NCBI GenBank assembly: GCA_032718475.1
Contig: JAUCBJ010006998.1
Location: forward strand, 88,253 to 152,252
Direction: 5' to 3'
DNA from: Nemertoderma westbladi
Taxonomy: Eukaryota; Xenacoelomorpha; Nemertodermatida; Nemertodermatidae
Length of the DNA stretch: 64,000 bases
Part shown: piece after piece, positions 10,975-21,400 of the stretch
Position numbering within the stretch: the first letter of the stretch is position 1
Layout of the letters: every line of letters starts with the position of its first letter
Position numbers and translations under genes: made by a program
Notes under the pieces: model-generated
Told to the model about the DNA's origin: nothing
What the model saw: the letters and a program-made list of their open reading frames with translations, nothing else
The model's database searches: none

Positions 10975-13098
10975 CTAGCGCGATACTTTGTGCTGCACTT
11001 CTTGCAACTCTAGCCTACTTTCCCTTACTGTGCCTTTGAATTGTTGAACAGTCTCCTGCATCTGTCCGAGCAGGAGATCCATCCCCCGTCGTCTCTCATC
11101 CACCCATTCGACCGCCGAAGTGGGATTCGCCAACGTTGTAGCGGGCGGACGAGGGACAACGGGCGACAAATCATGAATATTTCGCTCGGAGTCCAGGGTA
11201 TGAACTGTCTCACGGACTGTTCTGCTGGGCACAGGTAGCTTAGTGCTGTGCAAAGGGAATTGAGAAGTAGGTTCAGGGAGTACAGGTGTCTCTACGACCG
11301 AAAGGGTTGCTTCGGGAACAGGCCTAATTATTTCAGGCTCATCTACTATAGTAGGGAGTCTTTCTATTGTAATTATTTGGTCTGTGGGTTCTGTACTACC
11401 TAAGTTGGTGTTATTTAGTTGCCTTCTAACAGCTGGAGGCAAATCAGGCAATTTCTGACGGTGGAATGTTCTTTTACGTCTGTTCAGGTGAGATCTATTT
11501 CCTTTGCCTTCAGTATCGGTGGTATCGCCTTCCTCAGATGATGTATATCCCTGTCTTTTGGGAGTAGATCGATTCATCATCTGCATATTACTAGCTGTTA
11601 ACTGTTTATTTATGCAGTCTTGATTCTCCTGAATATTTTCCAATTCTAATTGGGCGATCTCTTCAGCCGCTATCCGTTCTGCTTCTGCCGCTGCCATTTC
11701 CGCTTTTCTTTCCATTTCAGCTGCTTTTCTTTTCGCTTCGGCTGCTGCCACCTTTCTTTCCGCTTCGGCCGCCTTTCTTTCGGCTTCTACTGCTGCAACT
11801 GCCGCTTTTGCCTCTGCCACTGCCGCTTTTGCCTCTGCCGCTGCCTCTGCCGCTTTTCTATCCACTTCTACCGCTTTTCGGTCCGCTTCTGCCGCTGCTA
11901 CTGCTGCTTTCTTTCTGTCTTCTATGCGTTTTTTCTTCACCCTTTCTTCTTGGTCTCTAGCAATGCGGAGTTGTTCATCGAATTTAGCTTGGTTCGCCGC
12001 TAACCTATCCACATCAATTGCGTCCAACACACGCTGGGCTCCTTCACTATTAGGGCTAAGCCCCTCTAACCTTCTCCTCAACTCTTCATCACCTAAAAAA
12101 CGTTGATAGTCTGACAGATAGATGTCAATGGCATCCCTCTTATGCGGTTTCTCTGCCGTCGCTTCACTTTCCACTTGGGAAAAAGTAGCGTCTGTTGATT
12201 CTCCATGGGTTGATCGCTCCTCCAGCTGAGCTTTCCACTGAGCTGTTCCTTGAACCTGGCGACTCACCCATTGAAACCAAGTCTTTACGGCAACTTGCAA
12301 CGACGTGTCTTGTCTTCTTTTAGAAGCCTCTTCAAAGGCTGATAATATTAGCCTGATTCGCAGAATTCTTTCTCTAACTTGATAAAGCAGTTGTCCCTGC
12401 TCTTGAGGTCCTTGAGGTTGTTGTAACAGTTGTTTTTCTACTCGCTCCATAGAGCTGAAGAATCCCTGTGCGTATCCGGCTGCGGACCTCTTCCACACAG
12501 CTGGATCGATGGTTCCCTTGGCTACTCCCATCCGGTGTATGTCTTCCCAGGCAGCTTCTGATAAATCAAACGGGAGTCCGGGTCCGGGGAAGTTCCATTG
12601 CGACTCGACCATAGACTTCAGTTCTTCCCTTGTGTATCCCTCATAACTATCTTTAGTTGATCGCTTACTTCTCGCCCAATCGATCTGGTGTTCTTCCACC
12701 GCGATCAATATCCTAGTGAGTACGGCTGCAGGTAGGATGAGAAGGGGATCCGAATAAACCGCATCCGTCATCTTTGCTCCGCGCTCGGGTGTCAGCTCTA
12801 CAGTATCCTCACTACTGGAGCTGTCGGGCCGCTGAGAAATAAGTTCTTGGCTCGCGGGTTGTTGCTGTTCCGCTGCTTCTTGGTCCCGCTTGACCTGAGC
12901 TCGAGTGCCTATGATAGACCTACGATGTTGGACCAGCCTAGGTGCTGTTATTACTACTGGAGGGATGACCTTCCTCACAGTGGGAGGTGAACTGAACTTA
13001 GGTGTAGACGGTTCTACACCCTTATCTGAGTCGCAGATAGTTACATCTAATAAACTGTCTGACAGGTTCTGCTTAGTATCAGACATGTTTGTTTGCAC
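10975..13098 (-). CDS. BEL-1 gag, N-terminal part (frameshifted from the rest)
   Basis: A 707-codon frame starts just after the leader with a context shared by BEL-2 (42126). The N-terminal half is polar. Residues of about 380-480 are a long Ala/Glu/Lys/Arg-rich segment of repeated KAAEAE-type blocks, almost certainly a coiled coil. The C-terminal part is Pro/Ser/Thr-rich and ends with a second short helical stretch. The frame stops at a TAG created because two extra bases (TG on the plus strand, about 10991-10992) shift it out of the following gag-pol frame; BEL-2 and BEL-3 lack these bases. BEL gag proteins are normally fused in frame to pol, so this is a lesion, although a sequencing error or translational recoding cannot be excluded from the sequence alone. 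Confidence 0.88.
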   Translation of the reverse strand: MQTNMSDTKQNLSDSLLDVTICDSDKGVEPSTPKFSSPPTVRKVIPPVVITAPRLVQHRRSIIGTRAQVKRDQEAAEQQQPASQELISQRPDSSSSEDTVELTPERGAKMTDAVYSDPLLILPAAVLTRILIAVEEHQIDWARSKRSTKDSYEGYTREELKSMVESQWNFPGPGLPFDLSEAAWEDIHRMGVAKGTIDPAVWKRSAAGYAQGFFSSMERVEKQLLQQPQGPQEQGQLLYQVRERILRIRLILSAFEEASKRRQDTSLQVAVKTWFQWVSRQVQGTAQWKAQLEERSTHGESTDATFSQVESEATAEKPHKRDAIDIYLSDYQRFLGDEELRRRLEGLSPNSEGAQRVLDAIDVDRLAANQAKFDEQLRIARDQEERVKKKRIEDRKKAAVAAAEADRKAVEVDRKAAEAAAEAKAAVAEAKAAVAAVEAERKAAEAERKVAAAEAKRKAAEMERKAEMAAAEAERIAAEEIAQLELENIQENQDCINKQLTASNMQMMNRSTPKRQGYTSSEEGDTTDTEGKGNRSHLNRRKRTFHRQKLPDLPPAVRRQLNNTNLGSTEPTDQIITIERLPTIVDEPEIIRPVPEATLSVVETPVLPEPTSQFPLHSTKLPVPSRTVRETVHTLDSERNIHDLSPVVPRPPATTLANPTSAVEWVDERRRGMDLLLGQMQETVQQFKGTVRESRLELQEVQHKVSR

Positions 13099-13578
13099 AG
13101 TTGAATGCCTACTGCTATATTACAGTCTAAGCAAGTCTAGTAATTCAGCATTAACTGCTAGCCTAGTAATTAATTACCGATACTGCTACTCAGTGTAGCG
13201 TGATATATATATAATGTTAGAATACCGGTATGCTTATGGTATATATAAGTATTATTACAGACTAGGTTTTTCACAAAATACCGGTATATAATTTTAGCAC
13301 AAATATATATAAATATATAATAGGCCTATCGTGGATACCGGTATGCAGTTTACACTTATAGTATATATAAGTATAATTACAGACTAGAATTAATTACAGA
13401 ATACCGGTATGATTTCAACCTAAAATTTATAGAAATAAATATAATAAGCCTATTGTAAATACCGGTATATCAATTATTTTAAATAACTGAATTTCTGAAT
13501 TTTAAGGGTTACTTGGTTACTTTAACTTACTTTATTGCCGTTATTTAAGCAGTAGTCCAACTGATATTGAGACCTAAT
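13099..13578 (-). promoter_or_regulatory. BEL-1 leader with five ATACCGGTAT palindromes
   Basis: Between the LTR edge and the gag ATG, the 10-bp palindrome ATACCGGTAT occurs five times (13222, 13278, 13335, 13401, 13459), embedded in a degenerate repeat with TATATAAGTAT and AGACTAG blocks. BEL-2 conserves the arrangement at 41730-42010. This is where a primer-binding site and packaging signals should be; I could not assign a primer tRNA. Confidence 0.6.
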
Positions 13579-16502
13579 TGTTATATGGCAGGCCTACTAT
13601 TTATAAATCGTTTGAGTTGATTTATAATATATATATACCCGTTTAATGGGTTTTGTCAATGTTTGAAATAAATGTTATTATTTCTGGGGGAGTCACTACA
13701 CATAAGCTGTGCGCTCTCAGTAGAGTGCTACTTGTTAGACACTAAAACAAATAATTCTAATTTACCTAAGTTACTTAATACTACAAATTACGTACAATTC
13801 GGGTTGAGATTACAATCTCTAAATAAACACAAAAATTTAATTACAAATACACAAATACAAATTTTTAGGGTAATTTTACAAGAAGTCTACTAACCAGCCT
13901 AACAAAGGGTTAGAATATCTGGTTATTACAACGGACAGGTTACTACGGTATTTGAAAATAACAAGTAGTAGTAAATATACTGCGTTGTCCAGATAGGAAA
14001 ATACCACCGCCTGACGACCTATAACCGTATCGCTATAGGTACTACGTTATGTATCACGGAGTGTTCCTACCTAGAGATTAATTACCGCGGTCTACCAGAA
14101 CCAACGTGCCTATTAACCACTTTACAACACAAATACACTGGCTACACACTAATTGCTTTCGGAAAGCACTGCACACTAAACCCTAAATTAGGTACAAGTA
14201 CTTGTACAACAAATAATTAGTAGTTAAAAATACTTGAACAGCTAAAAGATCCACGGTATCTGCCGGAGTGACCAAAGCACAAAATCTCCAGTCTTTACCT
14301 ACGCCGAGCAGCCCTGATGTAGTACCGGGGTTAGTTTAACTATAACGGTATGTATAACAAACACAATTACTGTAGGAATAAACTTGGGGATATGAATGTT
14401 GCGAATAATCGCATAAACTCTGAATAATAAATATTACGCTACGCGTACAAACTACTCAAACAAAATGCAGACCAAATACTGACAGACTACTATCAAGCCT
14501 AAACAAACTACGGTATATGCAGACTCCGAAATGATTAAGTAGTATGCGTTCTAACCCAGTAGTACGACTTATTCTTTAGATGGGGGTTTACCTTACAGCT
14601 ATGGCTGCCCCTACTTCCTAACCGTTCTTTATCGGACAGATGCTTTGCACACACCGAAATTTCCTCAAACCCAACAACAGCCAGACAACTATCCAGCCTA
14701 CAAATTATCTAAATAAATTATACGCTACCCGTACAGACTACACAAACAAAGTACAGACCAAACGCTAGCCAACTACTATCAAGCCTAAATAAACCACAGG
14801 ACATGCAGACTCCAAAATGGTTAAGTAGTATGCGTTCTAACCCAGTAGTATGACTTATTCTTTAGATGGGGGTTTACCTTACAGCGATGTCTGCCCCTAC
14901 CTCCTAACCGTTCTTTATCGGACATACACTCTACATGCACTGTAATCCGTTCAGACCTAATCAACAGTTAGCCAACAGTCAAGCCTACAAATTATCTGTA
15001 CAATCTGAGCAGGGTTACACGCCTTCTGCTCAATATCAACCTACTAGTAAATAAAACTGACAGAAATAAGTAAACCATACAAAAGAATGAGGGGTGATCA
15101 ATCCCTATTCCCCTAACAGCCTACAATATACAATATATCACAATCGAAATAATACTGCTGTACCTGTACCGTAAGTACCGGTTCGGGCAGTTGGGCCTAC
15201 AGGCCTACAGCAGTACAGGTTACCGTTCAACCGGTACCGGTACTTTAGACTTGATTGCTTACACCGCAATCCAGAAGCAATATCTGTTATTGTTTCTGGA
15301 TTAGATCAATATCTGTTATTGTTTGCGCTTTTGAAGACCTTTGACAGTTTAACCTGCCAAAATTAGAATGTCTTTTAGATGATATATATTCTTTAGCTTT
15401 ATGACGAGTATTTGATACACTACATTAGCCGAAGCCAGTCTATGCGCAATCATTCACCCATTGGATATACCCGGGAGACTGAGTTCGGAGCTTAATGATT
15501 GATGGTGTAAGCCTACTGTATTATTCGACTGATCGTAATATATAATCTCTGACAAATATTATTCACTTTCGGGAAATATTAACAGTTCCTTTAGGACGTG
15601 GCGCTCTAAATATGTAAACAGAGTTATGACTTAAACTAGACACAACGAAAAGGCTATAGATTAACGTATATGGCGCATTCTTTAGGAGATGCTTTGTTAT
15701 CAGTTACAATCATACACAATGCTGCACAATACTGCACACTAATCTGCCGACCTTCACTAAGTTTGGTCACGTATAAAGAGAGCAACAGACAATTTATGTT
15801 GGGCATATGAAATAGCATTAGATTCACTTCAAACCACTCAACATAGGTCGCAATCGTTTATCTGTAACCGGTCTCTCTAACCTTTAGTATATCAAGAAGG
15901 TCTGACTATTGATCAGTATTCCGATATAATATTTCATCAACAAATATAACGAATAACCAACAGCAAAAGCAGTAATGTAAGATATGAATTGCATAGATAT
16001 GTATGATAAGTAAGTAGATGAATAGTTATGTATAATTCGGTTGATAACAGATATACGTTCTATAATTAAGCCTACTAATGTAAAGCTAAAGAATGCTGAT
16101 ATACGGAGGTGCCAAAAGCCGGTGTTCTTAGGCTCTGGGCAAAAACATAACAACACTGAACTACTGAGTTCTGTATACACCTCCAACACAGAGACAAAAA
16201 ACGCTCTGATTGGTCAACCGAACAACGAGAGAACAAAGAAACAAAGAAACGTCGACGTGGCAATATCAGCTGTTAGCCGTCGCCATGGCAGCGACACTGT
16301 TTTCAAGAGTATCCAGCTTATCGCGTCACGAGATTGCAGATTATGTCCTCTAAAGTACAAATACAGTACAAATACAGAAGAAATGACTTTTATGTCCTCT
16401 AAAACACCAGTACAGCAAGGACACGGCCTTTTTATGCCTGGCAAACCAACTACAGAGTACTTTAAGGGAAAATAACCGGTTAATGACGCAAAAGCTTTTA
16501 CA
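13579..16502 (-). repeat. 5' LTR of BEL-1 (about 2.92 kb)
   Basis: On the plus strand it runs from TGTTATATGG to CTTTTACA, the mirror of the usual TG...CA ends. It matches the BEL-2 and BEL-3 LTRs throughout, including the U3 end, and contains the tandem duplication of about 285 bp (14547 and 14831 phases). It is far longer than most LTRs. No protein is encoded; short ORFs such as 16041-16475 are incidental. Confidence 0.85.
16204..16215 (-). promoter_or_regulatory. CCAAT box in BEL-1 U3
   Basis: The minus-strand sequence GACCAATCAGAG is identical in BEL-2 (38934-38945) and kept in BEL-3 (near 56699), about 300 bp from the LTR start. That is a likely NF-Y type promoter element. An imperfect RFX-like dyad (GCCATGGC core) lies about 70 bp away at 16282-16289. 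Confidence 0.5.
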
Positions 16503-18369
16503 CAGTATATTCCGGACTTTGCATCAGTTTCTAAACCGCTCTATGACATTCTAAACAACAATGAACATAGGTTCTATACACTCTGGAATTTGGAACATGG
16601 CAAGATTGTGTCCTTACTCAAGGAGGCATTAGGGCAGAGTATACTCTTGCTTCCCAATACAGAAGTTCCATTGGACTTAGAGACAGATACATCAGATACT
16701 GCTATAGCTGAGGTATTGTCCCAAAAAGGTCCAGTTTCATTTGCAAGCCGTTTGTTATCGCCAGGTGAAAAGCAATTACAAATAGCAGAACGAGAAGATG
16801 CGGCAGTGGTTTTTTGTACAGAGAAACTCAAATATTTTCTCTATAACATACACTTCACCCTGTATGTTGATTCGGGAGCACTTGCAGTTGTTTTGGAGAA
16901 ACCAAAGCCATCATCTAAGTTAATTCGTTGGAAATTAGCCTTAAGCGAGTTTACTTATACAACAAAGCTTCGAAAAGGAAAGGACAATGTGGCTGCTGAT
17001 GCCTTAACTTGTTGTATGTCAATTGTAGAAGATGAATTAAAGGACAGCTTCCAATTGGGCAGTGGTAGTAAGGAATTACATGCAAATGGGAGTTAGAAGG
17101 AGACAGTTCTACAGCAAGCGCATGGGGTACACAGGGCCGAGACGCTTTGCTAGATTGGTTAGCAGAAAATAAAATCGCATGGTAAGGTCAATATCGTGAT
17201 GTACAAGCCTATGTTTCTAACTGTTCAACATGTGCTCGTCTTAAACCAAGGTGGGCGTAACCAGAGCCAGGTCATACACCAATAGGTAGAAGACCTCAGG
17301 AGTTGATAGCTATGGATTTTATTGGGCCACTTCAATTATATTAATACATGTTGGTTATGCTTGACACATTGACAAGGTTTACTGAAGTAAATCCATTGGC
17401 TAATATCACATCCTTGGCTGAAATTTATTGTGTATGGGATTATCTGGCTCATTATCGACAAGTGAAAGCCATTCTATCCAACCAAGGAACTCTGTTTAGT
17501 CATCAGAATTCCACAACTTCTGTTCAGATAATAAGATAGTGAAAATTCGCACAACAGCGTATCATCCAGAGGGAAATGGCTTGTGCGAGCGATTCAATGG
17601 AACTCTACAGTGTCGAATCAAGTATATTTAACAAGAACAAGGGTTATCACCATCGTCGTGGTATCAGTGTCTTCCCACAGCCTTATATGATTATAGAGTG
17701 ACTACTCACAGTGTGACAAAGTTTACACCCATGGAGTTGATATACCGTGCATTACATAACCAACTGACAATGGCATATAATAACTCACTAGCGAAAATGC
17801 ACAGAACACAACAACGTGCACACCCATCATCTTGGCAACCATCTGTCATGGATAAAATACTTATCCGTAATCATCATCACACTCTCAAGGGACACCTACC
17901 TCATAATCAAGAAGCAATAGTTCACCACCTAATCTCTCCCCAAGTTGTTCGTATCCATTCAGGGGAAACAGTATCTGTCTCTCGTATCGCACCAATGCCA
18001 AAATCCTCGAATTCTGAGTTGTTCAACAAATGCCCTGTGACATTACCAACGGCATTACCACCAGGGTATGTGCCACCAATGTATCGTGATTCGGGACGTC
18101 CTTCTCCAATAATAGGAAGTCAAATCAGTACTGATAGCGAGTCTGATTTGGTGCCACGACATCATTCTTCTAACTCTCACACCCAACCACAGGAATCAGT
18201 CACAGCACGCGAGTCACGTGCAGATGAGTCCCCAAAGGGAGATGGCACACCTGCAACCACTAGTGGAATACTGGATAGAACAACTACCAAGATCAGGTTA
18301 GGCAGGAGTTTGCGAGCCCGTAGACCCCCTGATTACCTCAGGTACTCTGATGAAATGGAAACGAAATAA
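16503..18369 (+). pseudogene. Decayed Ty3/Gypsy pol (RT thumb, RNase H, integrase)
   Basis: Translated in pieces, the segment starts inside the RT thumb (IPDFASVSKPLYD), followed by an RT-RNase H region (16590-17096) with FASRLLSPGEKQ, the DSGAL stretch and a KDNVAADAL end, all typical of Ty3/Gypsy. Integrase follows: CSTCARLKP of the zinc finger, AMDFIGPL (first Asp), ILSNQGTLF where the second catalytic Asp has become Asn, and YHPEGNGLCERFNGTL (Glu). The frame is then open to 18369 with a C-terminal tail that has no obvious chromodomain. At least four stops or frameshifts lie between 17095 and 17650, so it is dead. The upstream half is missing at exactly the BEL-1 outer edge, as expected if BEL-1 inserted here. 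Confidence 0.85.
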
Positions 18370-18472
18370 TTATAGGTGAACTGAGTGGGACAGAATTCAT
18401 AGTTTGTACTTAAAAAAAAGGAAGGTGTAATCGGGACTATATTATTATTTTGAGTTATGTTTAGATGACAGC
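18258..18472 (+). repeat. Left copy of 215-bp direct repeat flanking the LINE
   Basis: This holds the last codons of the Gypsy pol and about 100 bp downstream. It matches 22235-22449 base for base, apart from one A/G difference that I could see, and the LINE lies precisely between the two copies. Confidence 0.92.
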
Positions 18473-21400
18473 TACTACTACTACTAGGATCGGCATGCTG
18501 CATTGCAGCTGCATTTTTAAGAATGCTGTGCCGGCTTGTCAACAAAATTGCACCGCCACAACTCCCTATCACCCATGACATTTGTTAGATCATCCGCATC
18601 TTTAAGGCCAGTGTCCTTTAAGATGCGTCTCAAGAAAGTCATGGGCTGTCCACCATGCTTATTCACTCCATGAGGCTGCCAAAGTACAAGATTATGCACT
18701 GGCTGGTCCTCACGGCGAAAGCAATGTCCTGCAAAGCGGAGGCGATTTTGTTCTAGTGTCAAGCTTGGGGGAACCAATGAGACACCTCCAATGTTATATA
18801 GTGTCTGGTTGGAGATGTGTGCATTGTACTTGACACAATGAACCCGGCGTAGCATTCTTGTGAATGTGCCATCCAGAGATTTGGTGTCCTCAGCAGTTAG
18901 AGCCCAGCATGGACTCCCGTAGAGGAGTACTGGAACTACTGCTGCTCTAAATAATCGGACCTTAAGTTTCCGATTAATTCTCGGTGACTTCCAAATCCTG
19001 GAAAGCCTATTCAAGGCTGCCCATGCCTTTCCCTTACGTATTCGAAGGTCCTCACCTGACTTCCGGATCCATGATCCCAGGTAACAGAAGTCGTCCACAT
19101 GCTCAAGCATACCATCCTTTGAGCTTATGCTCATCCGATCAGAGACTTGCTGATGACTTTCAAAGTTAACGGTCAGAATTTTGGTCTTTCTGGAGTTAAT
19201 AAAAAGACCAACACTAGAAGCAGCATGTTCTAATGAGCTGAGGAGCCGTTGGGCTCCGTCTAATGATTCTGAGAGTACTCCTAAGTCATCAGCAAAGTCT
19301 AGATCAGTTAGGTACTTGGCAGGATTTCCTCGACTTCTGGAGCCAGTAGGTGGAGTTATCATCACCCCATCATCATTATGATGATCTAAGGACATGCGTA
19401 GAACATAGTCAACCACAATAATGAACAAGAATGGTGCAAGTGTGTCTCCTTGGAGGACGCCCCATAACACTTCAAATGGTTCTGTGTCACCGTCAACAGT
19501 AGACACAAATGTTGTCGAACCATCGTATACTGATCTGATTGCTGCAATAATTTCATCAGGAATCCCATATAATGAAAGTATGCTGAACATACGTGAGCGA
19601 GAGACTGAATCAAAGGCCTTGAAGAAGTCAACAAAGATAACAGCCAGATGCCTGTCTTTCTTTTTTGATAATTCTTCAATTATCCTTCTAAGTGCCAAAA
19701 TGGGCTCCATGGTCCCACGACCTTTACGGAACCCATTCTGATTTCCACGGAGCAGTCTCTCAATGGGATCCCTGATGCGATTTAATAGAATCCTATTGTA
19801 TAGCTTTGCAGCAATCGAGATCAATGAGATTCCCCGAAAAGAACCATAGAGTGTTAGGTTGCCCTTCTTGGGAACTGGCACCAACTTATTTGTTTTCATT
19901 TCTTGTGGGACTCTTGTTGTTCGGTACATGTCTACTATGATGGGATAGATGAGCTTTAAACACTCAGGTATTTTAAAGACCTCAGGGGGAACACCATCTA
20001 CTCCACTGGCACGATTGGTCTTAATGCTCTTTGCAGCAGCCTTCACTTCTGCAAAGGAGATATCGCCAATGGGAATATCTGGGAGTACAGACTCAGACAC
20101 TTTTACTTCTATAAAGTTATCAGGCAATACCCTGTCATTGTTGAGGAGCTTTTCAAAGTGGGCTTTCCAACCATTGAGGCGATCGGCTGGTGATTCAGCC
20201 TTAACCTTGGTGGTTGGTTGGCTTTTCCGCCCAGTAAGCAGATTGATTGATTTCCATGCCTGGGATGATTGCCTGCTGTCGTCAGCATCATTGATGGCAT
20301 CAACCTGTTGGTTTATTAGCTCCTGTAGATTAACAGAGTACTGCCTGTTCAGGGACCTAGATGCAGCCTTAACTGCATTCTTGGCCGCTGTAGTCTGTTT
20401 GAGTCGGGACTCTTTCTGCGCCTTATGAAGGTCATTTCGGCACTTCTGAATTTTGTTGTCAGTCCAGGGGGCCCTTTTCCTGTTTCGAGGGTATACAGGA
20501 ACTGTTTCTGCAGCTGCTAACTTAACTGCTTTTGTAAAGGCAGTATAGCCCTCACAGTGATCTGCAGCCTCAGAGGCAAGAGCCTCATACCTGTTGCTCA
20601 GCTGTAGTGTGAAGCTGGATCTCACACTTGGCTGTTTCAACAGAGAGGACCAGTCATGCCGCGGCCTGGCAGATTTCGTTGTTCTGCTAGCACGCAGACT
20701 AAGTCTTACCTTGGCCACAATAAGGCGGTGATCACTGGAGAAGGGTCGAAGTGTAAATGCATTACAGTCTTGTATAGAGCTCCTGTATTTCCTACGAAAC
20801 AGAATATGGTCTATCTGGGACTTGTGACCACTGGGTCCACTATGAGTCCATAGCTTTCCAGTTCGCTTCTTGAACTGGGTTCCAGCCGAAAACAATCCAT
20901 TTCCAGAGATAAAATCCTGAAGATGGACAGAATTTCGGTTAACACTATTGCTATAGATCCAGGGCGATGTAGGTGATTGATGCAGACTTGCATTAAAGTC
21001 TCCCAGGAATGTTAAGAATGCATGCTGATCCACTCCATCAGTAGCTGCTTGTAGATTGTGGTAGAAATTTTCCACCTCCTCTACAGGGGCAACACTAGTT
21101 GGAGAGTAGCACACAATCAGAACCACCTTAGGAAACTTCTTAGCCAGTCTTCCAGAACATGAGAAGTGGCAACGGATGATGCGGTTAGAGATTTGGTCTA
21201 TTTTGTCCAATGCTGCATGTGCAGTTGGATTCATCAATAGACCAATTCCACCATTCCCACTATCATCTGCTGACGCGAGGGCGAGTCGCCAACCGCCCCC
21301 CATGTCCTTAATCAGAACCTCATCAGTCTGTCCAGTCTGCATTCGGTGCTCTTGAACACCCACTGCGCTAAGAGAAAGCTTATCTGCCAAGGCAGTCAGC

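Larger units (their letters stand above)
1..16502 (-). mobile_element. BEL-1: nearly complete BEL/Pao LTR retrotransposon
   Basis: Reading on the minus strand, the order is 5' LTR (13579-16502), leader, gag, protease, reverse transcriptase, RNase H, integrase, a 1.6 kb untranslated stretch, a small third ORF and a 3' LTR (1-2861). The window begins about 5 bp inside the 3' LTR: its first bases match position 13584 of the 5' LTR, which ends TGTTA on the plus strand. LTR ends are TGT...ACA. Domain order PR-RT-RNaseH-IN with a DUF1759-type gag is diagnostic of BEL/Pao (known only from animals). Coding capacity is almost intact, with a single 2-bp insertion near 10990. The outer end at 16502 abuts a Ty3/Gypsy pol fragment, suggesting insertion into it. 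The target-site duplication cannot be checked because the other flank lies outside the window. Confidence 0.9.
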
